Under the pieces are notes generated by a model that ran no database searches, was not told the origin of the DNA, and was given only the letters and a program-made list of their open reading frames with translations. Below, one piece after another: positions 43,742 through 53,931 of a stretch of DNA of 64,000 nt (positions are counted from its first letter, which is position 1; each line of letters begins with the position of its first letter). This DNA is from Chitiniphilus shinanonensis DSM 23277. GTDB taxonomy: Bacteria; Pseudomonadota; Gammaproteobacteria; Burkholderiales; Chitinibacteraceae. The translations under genes and the position numbers were made by a program. Location: contig NZ_KB895350.1 in assembly GCF_000374805.1 (NCBI RefSeq), positions 1 through 64,000 of the forward strand. The letters are read 5' to 3'.

Positions 43742-46700
43742 ATGTGGTTCACCCGGATCAGCATTCACAACCCTGTGTTTGCCACGATGATGATGCTGTC
43801 GCTGCTGGTGCTCGGCCTGTTCTCGCTGACCCGGCTGCCGGTGGAGGAATTTCCCGACGTCAAATTCCCGGTGGTGGTGATCAGCACCGCCTACCCCGGC
43901 GCATCGCCGGAGATCGTCGAAAGCGACGTGACCAAGCGCCTGGAGGAAGGCATCAACACCGTCAGCGGGTTGAAGACGCTCTATTCCTATACCTACCAGG
44001 GCCTGTCGGTGGTGGTGGCGGAGTTCGAGCTGTCGATCGACCCCGAGGTGGCGGTGCAGAACGTGCGCGAGAAGGTGGCGGCGGTCACCCCCGGTTTTCG
44101 CGATGAGGTCAAGGACCCGGTCATCACCCGCTTCAGCCCGGACGACCAGCCCATCGTGTCGCTGGCGATCCGCAGCGACCGGCTGACCCCGCGCGAGATG
44201 ACCACCCTGGCCGACCAGGTGATCAAGAAGCGCTTCGAGACCATTCCCGGCGTGGGCCAGGCCGAGCTGGTGGGCGGCGTGGCGCGGCAGATCAACATCA
44301 AGGTGCGCCCGGAGCGGCTGGCGGCGCTCAAGCTGGGCGTCAACGAAGTGATGAACGCGGTGCGCGCCCAGAACGCCGAAGTCCCGGTGGGCACCATCGA
44401 AACCACCCGCCAGGAGCAGGTGGTGCAGATCAAGGGCCGTCTCAAGACGCCGGCCGACTTCCAGCGGCTGGTAGTCGCCTGGCGCAACGGCGCGCCGATC
44501 TATCTCAGCGACGTCGCCACCGTCGAGGACAGCCAGGCCGAAGAGGAGTCGCTGGCCCTGGTGAACGGCCAGCGCGCCATCACGCTCAACCTGATGAAGG
44601 TGAACAAGGCCAACACCGTGGCCGTGGCCGACCGGGTGCACGCCACCATGGCCGAGCTGAACCACCAGATGGCCAGCAGCGGCGTAAAGCTGTCCATCCT
44701 CTACGACAACTCGGAAGGCATCCGTTCCTCGCTCAAGGACGTGCGTACCACGCTGCTGGAAGGCGCGCTGCTCACCGTGGGCATCGTGTTCCTGTTCCTG
44801 GGCTCGTGGCGTTCCACCGTCATCACCGGCCTGACGCTGCCGGTGGCGCTGATCGGCACCTTCTTCGTGGTCTACCTGGGCGGCTTCACCGTCAACGTGA
44901 TGACCATGATGGCGCTGTCGCTGTGCATCGGCCTGCTGATCGACGATGCCATCGTGGTGCGCGAGAACATCGTGCGCCACGCCGCGATGGGCAAGAACCA
45001 CACCCAGGCCGCGCTCGACGGCACCGCCGAGATCGGGCTGGCGGTGCTGGCCACCACCTCGACCATCGTGGCGGTGTTCCTGCCGGTGGGCTTCATGGGC
45101 GGCATCATCGGCCAGTTCTTCCACCAGTTCGGCCTGACGGTCTGCGCCGCGGTGCTGATCTCAATGTTCGTCTCGTTCACGCTGGACCCGATGCTGTCGT
45201 CGGTCTGGCCCGACCCGCACGTGCACGGCGGCAAGCGCCCGCTGGGCAGGCTGCTCGACAAGTTCGAGGACGGCATGGGCTGGCTGGGCAACACCTACAG
45301 CAAGCTGATCCGCTGGAGCCTGGGACACCGGCTGGCAGTGATCGCCCTGGCCATCGGCAGCCTGGTGGCAGCGTTCGCGCTGGCGCGCTTCATCGGCAGC
45401 GAGTTCGTGCCCAAGGCCGACATGTCGCGGCTGGCTCTGACCTTCTCCACCCCGGTCGGCTCCAACCTGGACTACACCGCCGCCAAGGCGCGGCAGATCG
45501 AATCGGTGCTGCGACGTTACCCGGAGGTACGCGAAACCTATGTCACGGTGAACACCGGCCAGACCCAGGGCAAACAGAACGGCTCAATGATGATCTTCCT
45601 CACGCCGAAGAAGGAACGCCAGCGCAGCCAGGACCAGCTGATCGCCCTGTTCCGCGAATCGGTGTCGCGGGTGGCCGGAGTCGAGATCCAGTCGCTGGCG
45701 CCGCTGGGCGGTGGCGGGCCGGACGGCAAGCCGATCCAGATCTCGTTGCAGGGCACCGATCTGAACGAGTTGTCACGGCTGTCGGCCCAGTTCGCCAAGC
45801 GCCTCGCCGCCATCCCCGGCGTAGTCGACGTCGACTCGTCGATGAAGGCGCCCAAGCCGGCGCTGAACGTGGAGATCAATCGCGAGCGCGCCGCCAGCCT
45901 GGGCTTCACCCCGGCACAGATCGGCGACGCGCTGCGGCCGCTGGTGGCCGGCGACGCCACCAGCACCTGGCAGGCGCCCGACGGCGAAAACTACGACGTC
46001 AACGTGCGGCTGGATCGCCAGGCCCGCACCAGCGGCGCCGCGCTGGACGACCTGTACCTGGCCAGCAGCCGGCTCAACGAACAGGGCGCGCCGCTGATGA
46101 TCCCGCTGGCGGAACTGGCCAGCGTCGAGGAATCGACCACCCCGGTGCAGATCAGCCGCCGCAACCTGTTCCGCGAGGTGAACATCACCGCCAACGTCTC
46201 GGGCCGCACCACCGGCGAAGTGCAGCAGCAGATCGACAAGGTGCAGGCCGAGTTCCGCCTGCCGCCGGGCTACCGCTTCGTCACCGCCGGCGACGCCAAG
46301 GACATGGCCGAATCGGCCGGCTACGCGCTGGCGGCGCTGGTACTGGGAGTGGTGTTCATCTACATGATCCTCGCCTCGCAGTTCGGCCACTTCCTGCAAC
46401 CGCTGGCGATCATGACCTCGCTGCCGCTGTCGCTGGTCGGCGTGCTGCTGGCACTGCTCTTGATGCGCAGCACGCTGAACATCTTCTCGATCATCGGCGT
46501 GATCATGCTGATGGGGCTGGTGACCAAGAACGCCATCCTGCTGGTGGACTTCGTCAACCACCTGCGGCGCCAGGGCATGGCGCGCGCCGACGCCGTCGCC
46601 GAGGCCGGACGCGAACGGCTGCGCCCCATCCTGATGACCACCGCCGCCATGGTGATGGGCATGCTGCCGCTGGCACTGGCCATCGGCGAAGGCGCCGAGC

Positions 46701-46849
46701 AGCGCGCCCCGATGGCGCACGCCATCATCGGGGGCGTGATCACCTCCACCCTGCTGACCCTGGTGGTGGTTCCGGTGGTGTTCACCTGGCTGGACGACCT
46801 CGGCAACTGGCTGATCCGCAAGACCGGTTTCCGCCAGGAGGACGCGTGA
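43742..46849 (+). CDS. RND efflux pump, inner membrane subunit
   Basis: The 1035-residue protein is a full-length HAE1/AcrB-like transporter. The relay aspartates are in [13 protein letters not shown] of TM4 and the lysine is in [15 protein letters not shown] of TM10. The two large periplasmic loops and internal repeat are present. Proton-driven export of hydrophobic drugs or similar compounds is expected; substrate is unknown. The sequence resembles the MexK/MdtBC-like branch with two-gene operons. No repressor gene is adjacent. Confidence 0.95.
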   Translation: MWFTRISIHNPVFATMMMLSLLVLGLFSLTRLPVEEFPDVKFPVVVISTAYPGASPEIVESDVTKRLEEGINTVSGLKTLYSYTYQGLSVVVAEFELSIDPEVAVQNVREKVAAVTPGFRDEVKDPVITRFSPDDQPIVSLAIRSDRLTPREMTTLADQVIKKRFETIPGVGQAELVGGVARQINIKVRPERLAALKLGVNEVMNAVRAQNAEVPVGTIETTRQEQVVQIKGRLKTPADFQRLVVAWRNGAPIYLSDVATVEDSQAEEESLALVNGQRAITLNLMKVNKANTVAVADRVHATMAELNHQMASSGVKLSILYDNSEGIRSSLKDVRTTLLEGALLTVGIVFLFLGSWRSTVITGLTLPVALIGTFFVVYLGGFTVNVMTMMALSLCIGLLIDDAIVVRENIVRHAAMGKNHTQAALDGTAEIGLAVLATTSTIVAVFLPVGFMGGIIGQFFHQFGLTVCAAVLISMFVSFTLDPMLSSVWPDPHVHGGKRPLGRLLDKFEDGMGWLGNTYSKLIRWSLGHRLAVIALAIGSLVAAFALARFIGSEFVPKADMSRLALTFSTPVGSNLDYTAAKARQIESVLRRYPEVRETYVTVNTGQTQGKQNGSMMIFLTPKKERQRSQDQLIALFRESVSRVAGVEIQSLAPLGGGGPDGKPIQISLQGTDLNELSRLSAQFAKRLAAIPGVVDVDSSMKAPKPALNVEINRERAASLGFTPAQIGDALRPLVAGDATSTWQAPDGENYDVNVRLDRQARTSGAALDDLYLASSRLNEQGAPLMIPLAELASVEESTTPVQISRRNLFREVNITANVSGRTTGEVQQQIDKVQAEFRLPPGYRFVTAGDAKDMAESAGYALAALVLGVVFIYMILASQFGHFLQPLAIMTSLPLSLVGVLLALLLMRSTLNIFSIIGVIMLMGLVTKNAILLVDFVNHLRRQGMARADAVAEAGRERLRPILMTTAAMVMGMLPLALAIGEGAEQRAPMAHAIIGGVITSTLLTLVVVPVVFTWLDDLGNWLIRKTGFRQEDA

Positions 46850-46895
46850 CGAATTTCCCACGGAAACAAGGTTCCACGCGGCAACACCGTTCGGT

Positions 46896-46901
46896 TAGAA
46901 T
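46896..46901 (+). promoter_or_regulatory. candidate -10 of dapA
   Basis: TAGAAT 39 bases before the dapA ATG, in the 91-bp gap after the RND pump gene. The -35 is weak. Confidence 0.35.
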
Positions 46902-46940
46902 GCCCCACTTCGTATCACTTTTCCGACAGGTAAGCGGCTC

Positions 46941-47813
46941 ATGCTGACAGGTAGCCTGGTGGCGATCGTCACCCCCATGTTCGAAGACGGCAGCTTGGAT
47001 TTCGACCGTCTGCGAAAACTGGTGGACTGGCACATCGCCGAAGGCACGCAGGGCATCGTGGCCGTGGGCACCACCGGCGAATCCCCCACGGTCGATGTCG
47101 ACGAACACATCGAGATCATCCGCGTGGTGATCGAACAGGCCGCCGGCCGCGTCCCGGTGATCGCCGGCACCGGCGCCAACTCCACCCGCGAAGCCATCCA
47201 TCTCAGCCGCCGCGCCGCACAGGTCGGCGCCAGCTACGGGTTATCGGTCGTCCCCTATTACAACAAGCCCACCCAGGAGGGCCTGTTCCAGCACTACAAG
47301 GCCATCGCCGAATCGTGCGAGCTGCCCACGCTGCTGTACAACGTGCCCGGCCGCACCATCACCGACCTGGCCAACGACACCGTGTTGCGCCTGGCCGAAC
47401 TGCCCGGCATCGTCGGCCTCAAGGATGCCACCGGCAATATGGAACGCGCCGCCGACCTGGCACGGCGCGCCCCCAAGGATTTCCTGCTCTACAGCGGCGA
47501 CGACGCGTCCACCCTGCCCTTCCTGCTGCTGGGTGGCCACGGCGTGATCTCCGTCACCGCCAACGTGGCGCCGCGCCGCATGCAGGCGATGTGCACCGCC
47601 GCGCTGGCCGGCCGCGTGGCCGAGGCACGTGAACTGAATGACACGTTGCAAGGTCTGCACAAGCACCTTTTCGTTGAAGCCAACCCGATCCCGGTGAAGT
47701 GGGCACTCGAAGAAATGGGCCGCATCGGCAGCGGTATCCGCCTGCCGCTCACCCGCCTATCCGGCGGCGCCCAAACCGTCGTGCGCCAGGCCATGCAAAT
47801 GGCCGGCGTTTGA
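46941..47813 (+). CDS. dapA: 4-hydroxy-tetrahydrodipicolinate synthase
   Basis: The 290-residue aldolase condenses pyruvate with aspartate semialdehyde in lysine and meso-diaminopimelate synthesis. Schiff-base lysine is K161 in GLKDATGN. The catalytic triad is T45, Y133 and Tyr in VPYYNKP (near 107), and R138 binds substrate (YNVPGRT). No lysine riboswitch is visible upstream. bamC follows after 27 bases, the dapA-bamC pairing also seen in E. coli. Confidence 0.97.
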   Translation: MLTGSLVAIVTPMFEDGSLDFDRLRKLVDWHIAEGTQGIVAVGTTGESPTVDVDEHIEIIRVVIEQAAGRVPVIAGTGANSTREAIHLSRRAAQVGASYGLSVVPYYNKPTQEGLFQHYKAIAESCELPTLLYNVPGRTITDLANDTVLRLAELPGIVGLKDATGNMERAADLARRAPKDFLLYSGDDASTLPFLLLGGHGVISVTANVAPRRMQAMCTAALAGRVAEARELNDTLQGLHKHLFVEANPIPVKWALEEMGRIGSGIRLPLTRLSGGAQTVVRQAMQMAGV

Positions 47814-47840
47814 GATCACCACGCTGAATCGAATTCCCCC

Positions 47841-49001
47841 ATGAACTTGAATCCCCGTCTGCTCGTCGTGTTGGTGGCTGTCGCGCTCGGCGCGTGCAGT
47901 ACCGATGACCTCATGCTGCAACGCAAGGTCGACTACCGCTCCGGTAGCGACAACGTTTCCAAGAACAACCTGGAAATCCCGCCCGATCTGACCGCCCCCG
48001 CCAATACCGGCGTCTATACCATGCCGAGCCGCAGCGTGGGGAACGAAGCGCCGGTGCCGGTCAGCAAGACCGCCAGCACCACCGCCGAGGAACCCGCGGC
48101 CACGCCGGCCCAGGTCAACGCCAAGGCCCGCCTGGTGCAGGCCGGCGGCCAGCGCTGGCTGGTGGTACAGGGCGAGCCGGCCAAGATCTGGCCGGAGATC
48201 CGCGAATTCTGGCTGGACAACGGCTTCCTGCTGTCGGTGGACAACCCATCGATCGGCGTGATGGAAACCGACTGGCTGGAAAACCGCGCCAACCTGCCAC
48301 AGGACTGGGTGACCAAGCTGCTGCGCAAGGTGGCCGACCAGTTCATCAGCACCGGCGAGCTGGACAAGTTCCGCACCCGTATCGAGCCGGGCACCACGCC
48401 GGGCACCACCGAGATCTATGTCTCGCACCGCGGCATGACCGAAGTGTTCGCCGACGGCTCGTCCGAGGCCAAGGTCGGCACTCCCACCGGCGAAGCCAAG
48501 ACCGTCTGGACCCCGCGTCCGTCCGACCCGGAGCTGGAAGCGGAGATGCTGTCGCTGATGCTGCAACGCCTGGGCATGACCGAGCAGCAGGCGCAGGCCG
48601 TGGTCAACCCGACCAAGCAGGTCAAGGCCCGTGCCACGCTGGTGGACAACAACACCGCGCTCAACATCGACGACGCCTTCGACCGCGCCTGGCGCCGCGT
48701 CGGCCTGGCGCTCGACCGCGTCGGCTACGTGGTCTACGACCGCGACCGCAGCAAGGGGGTCTACTTCGTGCGCCGTGCCGAGGCCGACATCGGCGAAGAG
48801 AAGAAGACCAGCTTCTGGTCCTCGTTCGGCTTCGGCGACAAGGACAAGCCGCAGCAGGCCAAGGTAATGCCCGAGTACGAAATCCACGTCGCCCAGCAGG
48901 TCAGCGGCAGCCGTCTCACCGTCACCGGCAAGGATGGCGTCGCGGCGGATCCGGAAGGCCAGGCCAAGTTGCTGTCTGCGCTGCAGGGCCAGTTGCGCTG
49001 A
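47841..49001 (+). CDS. bamC: outer membrane assembly lipoprotein BamC
   Basis: The 386-residue lipoprotein (lipobox LGAC, C19) belongs to the BAM complex. It has the long unstructured N-terminal lasso (KVDYRSGSDNVSKNNLEIPPDLT) that lies on BamD, followed by two helix-grip domains (RWLVVQGEPAKIWPEIREFW and RAWRRVGLALDRVGYVVYDR). The position after dapA is conserved. Length is standard or slightly longer than in E. coli. Confidence 0.93.
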   Translation: MNLNPRLLVVLVAVALGACSTDDLMLQRKVDYRSGSDNVSKNNLEIPPDLTAPANTGVYTMPSRSVGNEAPVPVSKTASTTAEEPAATPAQVNAKARLVQAGGQRWLVVQGEPAKIWPEIREFWLDNGFLLSVDNPSIGVMETDWLENRANLPQDWVTKLLRKVADQFISTGELDKFRTRIEPGTTPGTTEIYVSHRGMTEVFADGSSEAKVGTPTGEAKTVWTPRPSDPELEAEMLSLMLQRLGMTEQQAQAVVNPTKQVKARATLVDNNTALNIDDAFDRAWRRVGLALDRVGYVVYDRDRSKGVYFVRRAEADIGEEKKTSFWSSFGFGDKDKPQQAKVMPEYEIHVAQQVSGSRLTVTGKDGVAADPEGQAKLLSALQGQLR

Positions 49002-49034
49002 TGCGAATTTGAGCGGTATGCACGTTTGAAACGG

Positions 49035-49058
49035 GCGCCCGGCAAAGCCGGGCGCTTT
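49035..49058 (+). terminator. rho-independent terminator of bamC
   Basis: A 9-bp perfect stem GCGCCCGGC / GCCGGGCGC with AAA loop followed by TTT. Confidence 0.8.
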
Positions 49059-49089
49059 ACTTTGTTGGTACGCCAGTAACTGGCCCTTC

Positions 49090-49150
49090 CTGATTGATTC
49101 CACTCCCCCCGCCCTCGCCGCGGGGAGGGAGCCTCGCTTTGCTCGCCAGT
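49090..49150. repeat. GC-rich dispersed repeat, copy A
   Basis: The block from CTGATTGATTCCACTCCCCC to GCCTCGCTTTGCTCG is about 85% identical by eye to 63840-63900. Both copies sit in gene-free gaps beside terminators and include a GC-rich dyad. No coding capacity. The rest of the 49059-49310 gap shows nothing I can name. Confidence 0.7.
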
Positions 49151-49310
49151 GGCCCTTGGAACGGGGGCTCAATGCCGCCCAGGGGCTTGGTCAAATGGCT
49201 TGTGCTACGCCCGGGGCGGTTTCAGGTTTCAGTAGCGCTGGCGTTGGTGGTAGGTCCTCGAATGAAAAACGGGATGCCTCGGCATCCCGTTTCTTCGACC
49301 GTTGCGAGCT

Positions 49311-49814
49311 TCAGCCCAGCCAGCCCCGCATCAGCCACAGCACGGCGATGGCATAGCCGGCGGCGAGGATGTCGTCCAGCATCACGCCGAAGCCGCCGTG
49401 CACTTTGCGGTCGAACCAGCGGATCGGCCAGGGCTTGAGGATGTCGAACAGGCGGAATGCGGCGAAGGCGGCCAGCCAGCCTTGCCAGGTCAGCGGCACG
49501 CTGGCCAGCACCAGCCAGGTGGCGACGATCTCGTCCACCACGATGCCGCCGTGGTCGTGCACGCCCAGCGCGCGGCCGGTGCGCGAGGCGGCCCACCAGC
49601 CCAAGCCGAAGGCGGGGATGCACAGCAGCGCGATCGCCAGCGGCGACAGCAACGCGACCAATAAACCGTAAAGCGGCAACGCGGCCAGGGTGCCCCAGGT
49701 GCCGGGCGCCCGCCGCGCCAGGCCGCTGCCGAAGCCCAGCGCGATGAAATGCGCGGGGTGGGCCAGCATGAAGCGCGCGGTGGGACGGACCAGCGGTGTG
49801 GCGGGATGGGTCAT
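49311..49814 (-). CDS. pgpA: phosphatidylglycerophosphatase A
   Basis: The 167-residue membrane enzyme dephosphorylates phosphatidylglycerol phosphate. The family motifs are GLARRAPGTWGTLAALPLY near the N-terminus, HDHGGIVVDEIVATWLVL with acidic catalytic residues, and FRLFDILKPWPI near residue 125. Its ATG at 49814 overlaps the thiL stop (ATGA), the conserved nusB-thiL-pgpA order. Confidence 0.95.
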   Translation of the reverse strand: MTHPATPLVRPTARFMLAHPAHFIALGFGSGLARRAPGTWGTLAALPLYGLLVALLSPLAIALLCIPAFGLGWWAASRTGRALGVHDHGGIVVDEIVATWLVLASVPLTWQGWLAAFAAFRLFDILKPWPIRWFDRKVHGGFGVMLDDILAAGYAIAVLWLMRGWLG

Positions 49815-50761
49815 GCGGCGAAGTGGTCGAAACCGGCGCGCGCCGGGGTCAGCCGTTGCCCGGCGTTGAACACCCTCACCCCCTGCCCGCCGACCAGACG
49901 GCCGATGCGCGACAGCGGCAACCCCAGCGTCTGCGACAACGCCTGCAGGCGGCCCCGGTGCAGGGCCGGCGCGGTGAAGCACAGCTCGTAGTCGTCGCCG
50001 CCCGCCAGCACCGCCTGCTGCCGCACCGCTTCCGGCAGGCTCGCCAATGCGGGATGGGCGGGGATTTCTTCCCAGTCCAGTTCGGCACCGCAGGCGGAGC
50101 GCTCGCCGATGTGGCCCAGGTCGGCCAGCAAGCCGTCGGAGATATCCAGCGCCGCGCTGGCCAGGCCGCGCAGCGCACGACCGAGGGCCAGCCGCGGGGT
50201 CGGGCGATCCAGCCGCCCCAGGCAGGCGCGCATCGCCTCATCCGGCAAGCTGGCGTCGCCGTTGCGCACCGCCACCGCGGCGGCGGCGGCCCCCAAGGTG
50301 CCGGACACCCAGACATCGTCGCCCGGCGTGCCGCCGCTGCGCAGCAGCGCCTGCCCCGCCGGCACCGCACCGGCCACCTGCACCGCGATGGTCAGCGGCC
50401 CACGGGTGGTGTCGCCGCCCACCAGTTCGATGTCCGCCTCGTCGGCCAGCGCGTGGAACCCGCGTGCGAACGCGGCCAGCCATGCTTCGTCCACGCACGG
50501 CAGCGCCAGCGACAGCGTGCACCACGACGGGTCGGCACCCATCGCCGCCAGATCGGACAGATTGACCGCCAGCGCCTTGTGGCCGAGCGCTTCGGGATCG
50601 ACGTCGGGAAAGAAGTGGCGGCCTTCGACCAGCATGTCGGCCGACACCGCGAGCTGCATGCCCGGCTCCGGCGCGAGCAGCGCGGCGTCGTCGCCGACGC
50701 CGAGGATGGCGCGCCGCGCCGGGCGGTTGAAATAGCGGGCGATCAGTTCGAATTCGTTCAT
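49811..50761 (-). CDS. thiL: thiamine-monophosphate kinase
   Basis: The 316-residue ATP-dependent kinase makes thiamine diphosphate. The N-terminal ILGVGDDAALL motif (about 19-29) binds Mg-ATP. Further family stretches are SADMLVEGRHFFPD, VGGDTTRGPLTI and ALDISDGLLADLGHI. It overlaps pgpA and follows nusB by ten bases, so it belongs to the nusB operon. Confidence 0.96.
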   Translation of the reverse strand: MNEFELIARYFNRPARRAILGVGDDAALLAPEPGMQLAVSADMLVEGRHFFPDVDPEALGHKALAVNLSDLAAMGADPSWCTLSLALPCVDEAWLAAFARGFHALADEADIELVGGDTTRGPLTIAVQVAGAVPAGQALLRSGGTPGDDVWVSGTLGAAAAAVAVRNGDASLPDEAMRACLGRLDRPTPRLALGRALRGLASAALDISDGLLADLGHIGERSACGAELDWEEIPAHPALASLPEAVRQQAVLAGGDDYELCFTAPALHRGRLQALSQTLGLPLSRIGRLVGGQGVRVFNAGQRLTPARAGFDHFAA

Positions 50762-50771
50762 CGGCAGCCGG

Positions 50772-51269
50772 TCAATGGCGACGCTTGGCGCGGACCGCTT
50801 CCAGCTCGACCGGGCGTAGCTGCGCCGCCAGCTTGTCGAGCACGCCGTTGACGAAACGGTGGCCGTCGGTGCCGCCGAAGGTCTTGGCCAGCTCGATGGC
50901 TTCGTTGACGATCACCGGGTACGGCGTTTCCGGCATGTGGGCGATCTCGAATGCGGCAGCGAACAGCACCGCGGCCTCCACCGGGCTCACTTCCTCGAAC
51001 GGCCGGTCGATATGCGGCACCAGTGCGGTCTTCAGGGCCTCGGGGTCCTTGAGCACGCCGTAGAAGATGGCCCGGAACAGGTTCTCGTCGGCGCGGCCGA
51101 AGGCCGGGTTGCTTTCCTTGAGGTAGCGCTCGATGGCGTTCACGCCATCGCCGGTCAGCTGCCACTGGTAGACGCCCTGCACGGCGAACTCGCGCGCGCG
51201 GCGGCGGGCGGAACGCGGCTTGGCGGCGGCCGCGGGGGCGGGAACGGGGGTCTGGTTTTCTTCGGTCAT
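50772..51269 (-). CDS. nusB: transcription antitermination factor NusB
   Basis: The 165-residue RNA-binding protein helps assemble the rRNA antitermination complex with NusE. The helical family pattern is RRRAREFAVQGVYQWQLTG near the start, and VIVNEAIELAKTFGGTDGHRFVNGVLDKLA near the end. The N-terminal Ala/Pro-rich extension is longer than in E. coli. The start at 51269 has a GAGG ribosome binding site; an ATG six codons upstream is less likely. Confidence 0.95.
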   Translation of the reverse strand: MTEENQTPVPAPAAAAKPRSARRRAREFAVQGVYQWQLTGDGVNAIERYLKESNPAFGRADENLFRAIFYGVLKDPEALKTALVPHIDRPFEEVSPVEAAVLFAAAFEIAHMPETPYPVIVNEAIELAKTFGGTDGHRFVNGVLDKLAAQLRPVELEAVRAKRRH

Positions 51270-51276
51270 GCTGGCC

Positions 51277-51750
51277 TCACGCACCAAGGTTCTTCAGGAA
51301 TTGCGCCATTTCGACCGCCACCCGCGCGGCATCCACGCCCTTGTCGGTCTGGCGGACGACGGCCTGCTCCTCGTTCTCGACGGTGAGGATGGCATTGGCG
51401 ATGGGAATCCCGCTGTCCAGCCCGACGCGCGTCACGCCGGCGCCCGATTCGTTGGCGACCAGTTCGAAATGATAGGTATCGCCACGGATGATGCACCCCA
51501 GCGCCACCAGCGCGTCGAATCGGCCGCTCCGGGCCAGCGCCTGCAACGCCAGCGGCGCTTCCAGCGCGCCCGGCACCTGGTATTGGGCGATGGCCTGCTG
51601 CGCCACGCCCAGCTTCAGCAGCTCGCCGACGCAGGCCTCGTTCAGCGCGTTGCAGATATCCGGGTTGAAGCGACAGGTCACGATGCCGATGCGCAGGCCG
51701 GTGCCGTCCAGCGGCGGCAGCTCCTGCGGGCGATTGGGGGTGAAGCTCAT
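51277..51750 (-). CDS. ribH: 6,7-dimethyl-8-ribityllumazine synthase
   Basis: The 157-residue enzyme forms the lumazine precursor of riboflavin from the RibB product and the pyrimidine made by RibD. Family stretches are [30 protein letters not shown] and [18 protein letters not shown] with the catalytic histidine. It assembles as an icosahedral or decameric shell. nusB follows after seven bases, an arrangement shared by many proteobacteria. Confidence 0.97.
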   Translation of the reverse strand: MSFTPNRPQELPPLDGTGLRIGIVTCRFNPDICNALNEACVGELLKLGVAQQAIAQYQVPGALEAPLALQALARSGRFDALVALGCIIRGDTYHFELVANESGAGVTRVGLDSGIPIANAILTVENEEQAVVRQTDKGVDAARVAVEMAQFLKNLGA

Positions 51751-51810
51751 GGGATTCCTTTCTTGCGGAAGGCGCCGTCGTCCGTGCGGCGCCGATGGGT
51801 CAATCTTAGA

Positions 51811-51870
51811 GCGCCCGACAAGACCCTTCCGGCCCTGCCGCGCTCGCTTGCCGTGGCCTTGTGCCGGTGC
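51811..51870. repeat. dispersed repeat, partial copy 3
   Basis: The stretch GACAAGACCCTTCCGGC (from 51817) and CCGTGGCCTTGTGCC resemble the left third of the repeat at 6816-6920 (GACAAAACCCTTCCGGC, CGTATGCCTTGTATT). The right end is not recognisable, so this is a diverged or truncated copy in the ribH-ribB gap. Confidence 0.45.
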
Positions 51871-51936
51871 GTCGAGCTGATCGCACGCCACACCGGGCCT
51901 GCCCGGCCGCGCGTTGCCCCCAGCGGGGGCGACGCG

Positions 51937-53028
51937 TCAATCCGGCGTGGCGAAGCCGGTCACTTCCAGGCCGAAGCCGGCCATGCTCGGCATCTTGCGT
52001 TCGGGCGACAGCAGCTTCATCTGGCCGACGCCGAGGTGCCGCAGCATCTGCGCGCCGATGCCGTAGGTGCGCAGGTCCCACTTGCGGGGCTGCTCCAGCT
52101 TGAGGTCGGGCAGCGCGCGCGCCAGCACGTCGCCGCCGCTCTCGGGGCGGTGCAGCAGCACCATCACGCCGGCCTCGGCGCGGGCGATGGCTTCCAGCGA
52201 CTGGCGCACGCTCCAGGAGTGATGGCCGGAATCGAGGTCGAGCCAATCCATCACCGACAGCGGCTCGTGCACCCGCACCAGCGTTTCGCGGTCCGGTGCC
52301 GGCTGGCCCTTGACCAGGGCGATGTGGGTGGCGTCGCTCAGCTTGTCGCGGAACACCGCCATCTCGAACTGGCCGGCGAAGGTCTGCACCGGACGGCGGC
52401 CGACGCAATCGACCAGCGTTTCGTGCTGGCTGCGGTACTGGATCAGGTCGGAGATGGTGCCGACCTTGAGATCGTGCTCGGCGGCGAAGGTCATCAGCTC
52501 GGGCAGCCGCGCCATGGTGCCGTCGTCGTTCATCACCTCGCAGATGACGACGGCGGGCATCACGCCGGCCAGCATCGCCAGATCGCAGCCGGCCTCGGTG
52601 TGGCCGGCGCGCACCAGCACGCCGCCGGGCTGGGCCAGCAGGGGGAAGATGTGCCCGGGGGAGACGATGTCCTCCGGCTTGGCGTCGAAGGCGACGGCGC
52701 GCTGGATGGTCAGGGCGCGATCGTAGGCGGAGATACCGGTGCTGACGCCTTCGGCCGCCTCGATCGAGACGGTGAAATTGGTGCCGTGGCTGGAGCCGTT
52801 CTGGTCCACCATCAGCGGCAGCTTCAACTGCTTGCAGCGCTCGGCGGTCAGCGTCAGGCAGATCAGGCCGCGCGCGTGCTTGGCCATGAAATTGATCGTC
52901 TCGGGGGTGACGAACTCGGCGGCGATCATCACGTCGCCCTCGTTCTCGCGGTCCTCCTCGTCCACCAGGATGACCATCTTTCCGGCGCGGATGTCCGCGA
53001 TGATGTCCTTGATCGCTGCAATCGGCAT
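51937..53028 (-). CDS. ribB: 3,4-dihydroxy-2-butanone 4-phosphate synthase with degenerate GTP cyclohydrolase II domain
   Basis: The 363-residue protein makes the four-carbon riboflavin precursor from ribulose 5-phosphate. The N-terminal RibB domain (about 1-205) is intact: [11 protein letters not shown] acidic loop, [21 protein letters not shown]. The C-terminal half is shaped like GTP cyclohydrolase II but lacks the zinc-binding cysteines of the CLTGD/SLRCDC signature, so it should not open GTP. A separate ribA is expected elsewhere. No FMN riboswitch is seen upstream. The start at 53028 matches the family; an earlier ATG adds 18 residues. Confidence 0.9.
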   Translation of the reverse strand: MPIAAIKDIIADIRAGKMVILVDEEDRENEGDVMIAAEFVTPETINFMAKHARGLICLTLTAERCKQLKLPLMVDQNGSSHGTNFTVSIEAAEGVSTGISAYDRALTIQRAVAFDAKPEDIVSPGHIFPLLAQPGGVLVRAGHTEAGCDLAMLAGVMPAVVICEVMNDDGTMARLPELMTFAAEHDLKVGTISDLIQYRSQHETLVDCVGRRPVQTFAGQFEMAVFRDKLSDATHIALVKGQPAPDRETLVRVHEPLSVMDWLDLDSGHHSWSVRQSLEAIARAEAGVMVLLHRPESGGDVLARALPDLKLEQPRKWDLRTYGIGAQMLRHLGVGQMKLLSPERKMPSMAGFGLEVTGFATPD

Positions 53029-53231
53029 GGCGGCTATAAAAGAGCTTGAAAATAAAGCGCAAGGATACCTGCTTGCGGCCATCTTTGCTGTAGGTCATTT
53101 CCACCGTGGACCGCCCGCTCGGGCGGCACGAAACACATTCGACTTTGCTTATACTCCTGCCGAACGCCGCCGATATGCCATGAAGCTGGCGGCCCGCGCC
53201 ACCAAAAGACCAAAAGCCGAGGGGTGAACCG

Positions 53232-53924
53232 ATGGAACCGTCTTCGCCGCAGCCGGATCTCGCCATGATCCTGGCCTCGTCCGTGCACGACATGAAGAAC
53301 TCGCTGGGCCTGATGGGCCGCCTGCTGGCCAAGCACGAGGCGGTCTGGGAGGGCATCTCCGACGAGGCGCAGTCCGAGTATTCGCACCTGCTGTACGAGG
53401 TGAACCGGATGAACGCCAACCTGATCAGCCTGCTCACCTTGTACAAGCTGGGCAAAGCGCTGTATCCGTTCGACCCGCAGCCCTGGCAACCGGCCGAGCT
53501 GTGCGAAGAAGTGGCGATGCAGCATCGCGTGCTGCTGTCGGCCAGCAAGGTCGCCTTGCAGATCGACGTTCCGGAAGATCTGGTCTGGCACTACGACACC
53601 GACCTGATCGCCGGCGTGCTGGGCCAGGCGCTGACCAACGCCATCAACTACACCACCGACACCGTGCGGCTGGCGGCGGGCGTCACCGACGACGAGCTGT
53701 GGCTGGCGGTGGAGGACAACGGCCGAGGCTATCCGCCGCAGATGCTGCTCGACAGCCGCCACGCGCCGCGCCGGGTCGACTTCTCCAGCGGCAGCACCGG
53801 GCTGGGCCTTTACTTCGCCGAACACGTGGCGCAACTGCACCGCAACCGCGAGCGCGTCGGCAGCCTGCGCCTGGAAAACGGCGGCACGCTGGGCGGCGGC
53901 CGCTTCGTCATCACCCTTCCCTGA
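53232..53924 (+). CDS. soluble histidine kinase-like protein
   Basis: The 230-residue cytoplasmic protein combines a short HisKA-type region with probable phospho-acceptor H19 (SSVHDMKNSLGL) and an HATPase domain: N-box NAINY (N136), G1 motif DNGRG (162-166), and GLGLYFAEHV. There is no sensor or membrane segment, so it must be controlled by partners. The response regulator starts seven bases downstream, making a clear pair. Confidence 0.85.
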   Translation: MEPSSPQPDLAMILASSVHDMKNSLGLMGRLLAKHEAVWEGISDEAQSEYSHLLYEVNRMNANLISLLTLYKLGKALYPFDPQPWQPAELCEEVAMQHRVLLSASKVALQIDVPEDLVWHYDTDLIAGVLGQALTNAINYTTDTVRLAAGVTDDELWLAVEDNGRGYPPQMLLDSRHAPRRVDFSSGSTGLGLYFAEHVAQLHRNRERVGSLRLENGGTLGGGRFVITLP

Positions 53925-53931
53925 GCACACC

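Noticed and set aside
46850-46940. Lysine riboswitch before dapA
   Set aside because: The 91-bp gap is too short for the lysine aptamer and shows only a -10-like hexamer.
51811-51832. GCCCGACAAGACC on the plus strand, identical to the 3' end of the manganese riboswitch
   Set aside because: No GGGGAGTAG or CGTCAACA-type core lies upstream in the correct orientation, and no manganese gene follows. It fits the dispersed repeat better.
53029-53231. Possible FMN riboswitch upstream of ribB
   Set aside because: None of the conserved RFN elements (for example the AGGGCGGGGTGAAA-like core) could be found on the minus strand.
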